Assembly: GCF_017794765.1 (NCBI RefSeq)
Contig: NZ_CP051236.1
Span: 1,203,928 to 1,267,927 of the forward strand
DNA from: Nitratireductor sp.
Lineage (GTDB): Bacteria; Pseudomonadota; Alphaproteobacteria; Rhizobiales; Rhizobiaceae
DNA: 64,000 nucleotides
Reading direction: 5' to 3'
Shown here: positions 62,496 through 64,000 of the stretch, piece after piece
Position numbering within the stretch: the stretch's first letter is position 1
Layout: each line of letters begins with the position of its first letter
Position numbers and translations under genes: made by a program
The notes under the pieces: generated by a model
The model's database searches: none
Told to the model about the DNA's origin: nothing
The model's input: the letters and a program-made list of their open reading frames with translations, nothing else

Positions 62496-64000
62496 ATGAT
62501 GGCCAACCAAGATCGCACCGACAAGACCGACGCACGCGCAAGCGCTCTCGGAGAATCCACGGACCACCCGTCCAGTCAGGTCGATCTGGCCACACTCCAG
62601 ATCGCGCAGAATGAGAGCGCCGGAGAACCGGTTCCTGTCGATCCCGACACTGGCCAACTTGGGGCGGCATCGATTGTCCCTGATCTTCCCGAAACGGTAA
62701 CACCGGGCGCCGACAACATCGTTCGGCTCCCCGAAGGTGTCTCCATAGACGAGATCAAACTCGATGGTGACAATCTGGTTCTGGTTCAACCCGATGGCTC
62801 GACCGTCACAATCCTCAATGCCGCTCTGAAGGTTCCTACCTTCCTTATAGGAGAGGTGGAAATACCCGAGCTTGCGCTCGCCGCTGCGCTGCAGGCCAAT
62901 GGCATAGACGTTGCCGCGGGCCCCGACGGCGCATTGACTGTCGTCTCGTCTGCCACACAAAGTGGCGGCGGAAACTTCACCACGCCCAATGGTGGCATTG
63001 GTGATGCCGGTCCGGTGATCGACCTACTTCCGCCCACGGCATTGCAGTTTGGGGCGCCGGAACGGCGCGAGCTTTTCCCGTCACTGCGTGAAGACCGGGA
63101 AAACGATGTACCCGAGCTGAGCATTGTGGGCATCGGAGCACCGCCCGGCGAAGTGAACGAGAGCGCACTTGCTTCGGGCTCTGGCGGGGGCACCACCACA
63201 ACCAAAGGCAACATCCTCGTCGATCCCGGGAATGACGGCCTCGCTTCGCTCATGGTTACAAACGCCAATGGGGTGAGCGTGGATGTAACGAATGGCGGTC
63301 TGGTCGAAGGCACATACGGGACATTGCTGGTCACACGGAACAGCGATGGCACATACGGTTTCGAGTATGTGCTTTCTGAAAACACCACAGAGCATGACAA
63401 GCCGGGTGAGACAGGCGCAAACGATGTCGTCAGGGACGTCTTCAATTTCGTCGTGACTGACGGCAATGGCGATACGGCAACTGAGAATCTGACGATCACC
63501 ATCACGGATGATGGCCCGGTTGCGGTGGACGACACAGAAACCGTCTCTGCCGGCGCGTACGGTCCCGTCGCGGGCAATCTCATCACGAATGCCGAGGCCA
63601 ATGGCGACAATGGTGCCGATACCCCGGGGGCTGATGGGGCGGCAGTGTCCTCCGTCATCGCCACCTCGGCCGAAGGGCCGGCAACCGCCGTCGGGACAGA
63701 TACGGTCGTTGAGGGGCTTTACGGTGTTCTGACAATTTCCTCGGATGGATCCTACAGCTATGCACGCACTCCCGGCACGGCGGGTGGCGTCCAGGATGTG
63801 TTCACCTACACGCTGACGGACGGCGACGGTGATACCGACACTGCGACGCTGACAATAGACATTGGCGACGCGTCGGTCGAAATCCGCACGCCGGGTATCG
63901 AGGAAGATGGGACGATTGTTTTCGAACGGGGCCTTGCCGAGCGTGGTGGCGAGCCAGCCGGTTCGGGCGAGAGCGCGGATGGCGACGGCACGGACAATGA
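62496..64000 (+). CDS. Giant VCBS/RTX-type adhesin, N-terminal part (LapA/BapA-like)
   Basis: The frame is open from ATG 62496 (a second ATG follows) to the window edge, more than 500 residues. Residues about 65-165 form a BapA-prefix-like domain (NIVRLPEGVSIDEIKLDGDN, VPTFLIGEVEIPEL). Then a Gly/Thr-rich linker and bacterial Ig-like/VCBS repeats, each ending in a VFNFVVTDGNGDTATENLTI or VFTYTLTDGDGDTDTATLTI motif. No signal peptide, as expected for type I export with a C-terminal signal that lies beyond the window. A VAAG sequence (139-142) resembles the A-A-G site of LapG cleavage. Minus-strand frames over it are shadows. Confidence 0.9.
   Translation, partial: MMANQDRTDKTDARASALGESTDHPSSQVDLATLQIAQNESAGEPVPVDPDTGQLGAASIVPDLPETVTPGADNIVRLPEGVSIDEIKLDGDNLVLVQPDGSTVTILNAALKVPTFLIGEVEIPELALAAALQANGIDVAAGPDGALTVVSSATQSGGGNFTTPNGGIGDAGPVIDLLPPTALQFGAPERRELFPSLREDRENDVPELSIVGIGAPPGEVNESALASGSGGGTTTTKGNILVDPGNDGLASLMVTNANGVSVDVTNGGLVEGTYGTLLVTRNSDGTYGFEYVLSENTTEHDKPGETGANDVVRDVFNFVVTDGNGDTATENLTITITDDGPVAVDDTETVSAGAYGPVAGNLITNAEANGDNGADTPGADGAAVSSVIATSAEGPATAVGTDTVVEGLYGVLTISSDGSYSYARTPGTAGGVQDVFTYTLTDGDGDTDTATLTIDIGDASVEIRTPGIEEDGTIVFERGLAERGGEPAGSGESADGDGTDN

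Noticed and set aside
62786..63664. 292-codon minus-strand open frame rich in Ser/Pro/Thr
   Set aside because: Antisense of the adhesin repeats; the plus frame has VCBS motifs.

Overview
The window reads as a chromosomal segment of an alphaproteobacterium, most likely a Hyphomicrobiales (Rhizobiales) member near Phyllobacteriaceae. Support: GC-rich coding style, 5-aminolevulinate synthase (Shemin-pathway HemA), an asnO-ngg-M42 cluster for the osmolyte N-acetylglutaminylglutamine amide, TRAP and ABC uptake systems of rhizobial type, and the order tRNA-Gly(CCC) / DUF6460 / MATE / pyrD / DUF952. No CRISPR array, insertion sequence, integrase, rRNA gene or phage gene was seen.

Layout. 1-2.1 kb: 3' end of a formamidase/acetamidase gene, an AmiS/UreI channel, an FmdB zinc ribbon and a 5'-truncated ABC permease remnant. 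2.1-4.7 kb: deoB and an exported MORN-repeat protein. 4.9-10 kb: a GlxA-type AraC regulator divergent from a TRAP transporter (DctP-DctQ-DctM) and a proline-racemase-family enzyme whose second catalytic cysteine is replaced by glycine. 10-22.5 kb: an accessory-looking segment that starts near a decayed tRNA-Gly(CCC) copy and ends at the intact tRNA-Gly(CCC). It holds a GntR-like regulator with two winged-helix domains, a PotD-like binding protein without signal peptide, an amidohydrolase, a complete peptide-type ABC importer with a fused double ATPase, and an MFS carrier.

22.5-33.8 kb is housekeeping: tRNA-Gly, DUF6460, MATE, pyrD-DUF952, a CrbSR/MxtR-ErdR-like two-component system (SLC5-fused hybrid kinase plus LuxR-type regulator), mscL, hemA and a MarR regulator. 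33.8-38.7 kb is the NAGGN osmolyte operon, divergent from marR across a 12-bp palindrome. 39-44.7 kb has an amino-acid binding protein, a class-V PLP enzyme divergent from an Lrp regulator, a Bcr/CflA MFS pump, RidA and a FAD amine/amino-acid oxidase. 45-52 kb is one compact minus-strand sugar operon (binding protein, double ATPase, two permeases, LacI regulator, Gfo/Idh dehydrogenase), with a pair of LacI-type operators upstream.

52.2-55.3 kb: small hypotheticals, a membrane protein with a degenerate GGDEF domain, a possible lipoprotein and an L,D-transpeptidase. 55.5-64 kb: a type I secretion operon (TolC, ABC exporter, HlyD), an RHH plus PAS-like protein, a LapG-like periplasmic cysteine protease, and the start of a very large VCBS/RTX-type adhesin running off the window. 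Together these look like a LapA/LapG-type surface adhesin system.

Start sites were moved downstream of the longest reading frame where a ribosome binding site, signal peptide or family length called for it. All assignments are by inspection of sequence and remembered family features; no database search was run.
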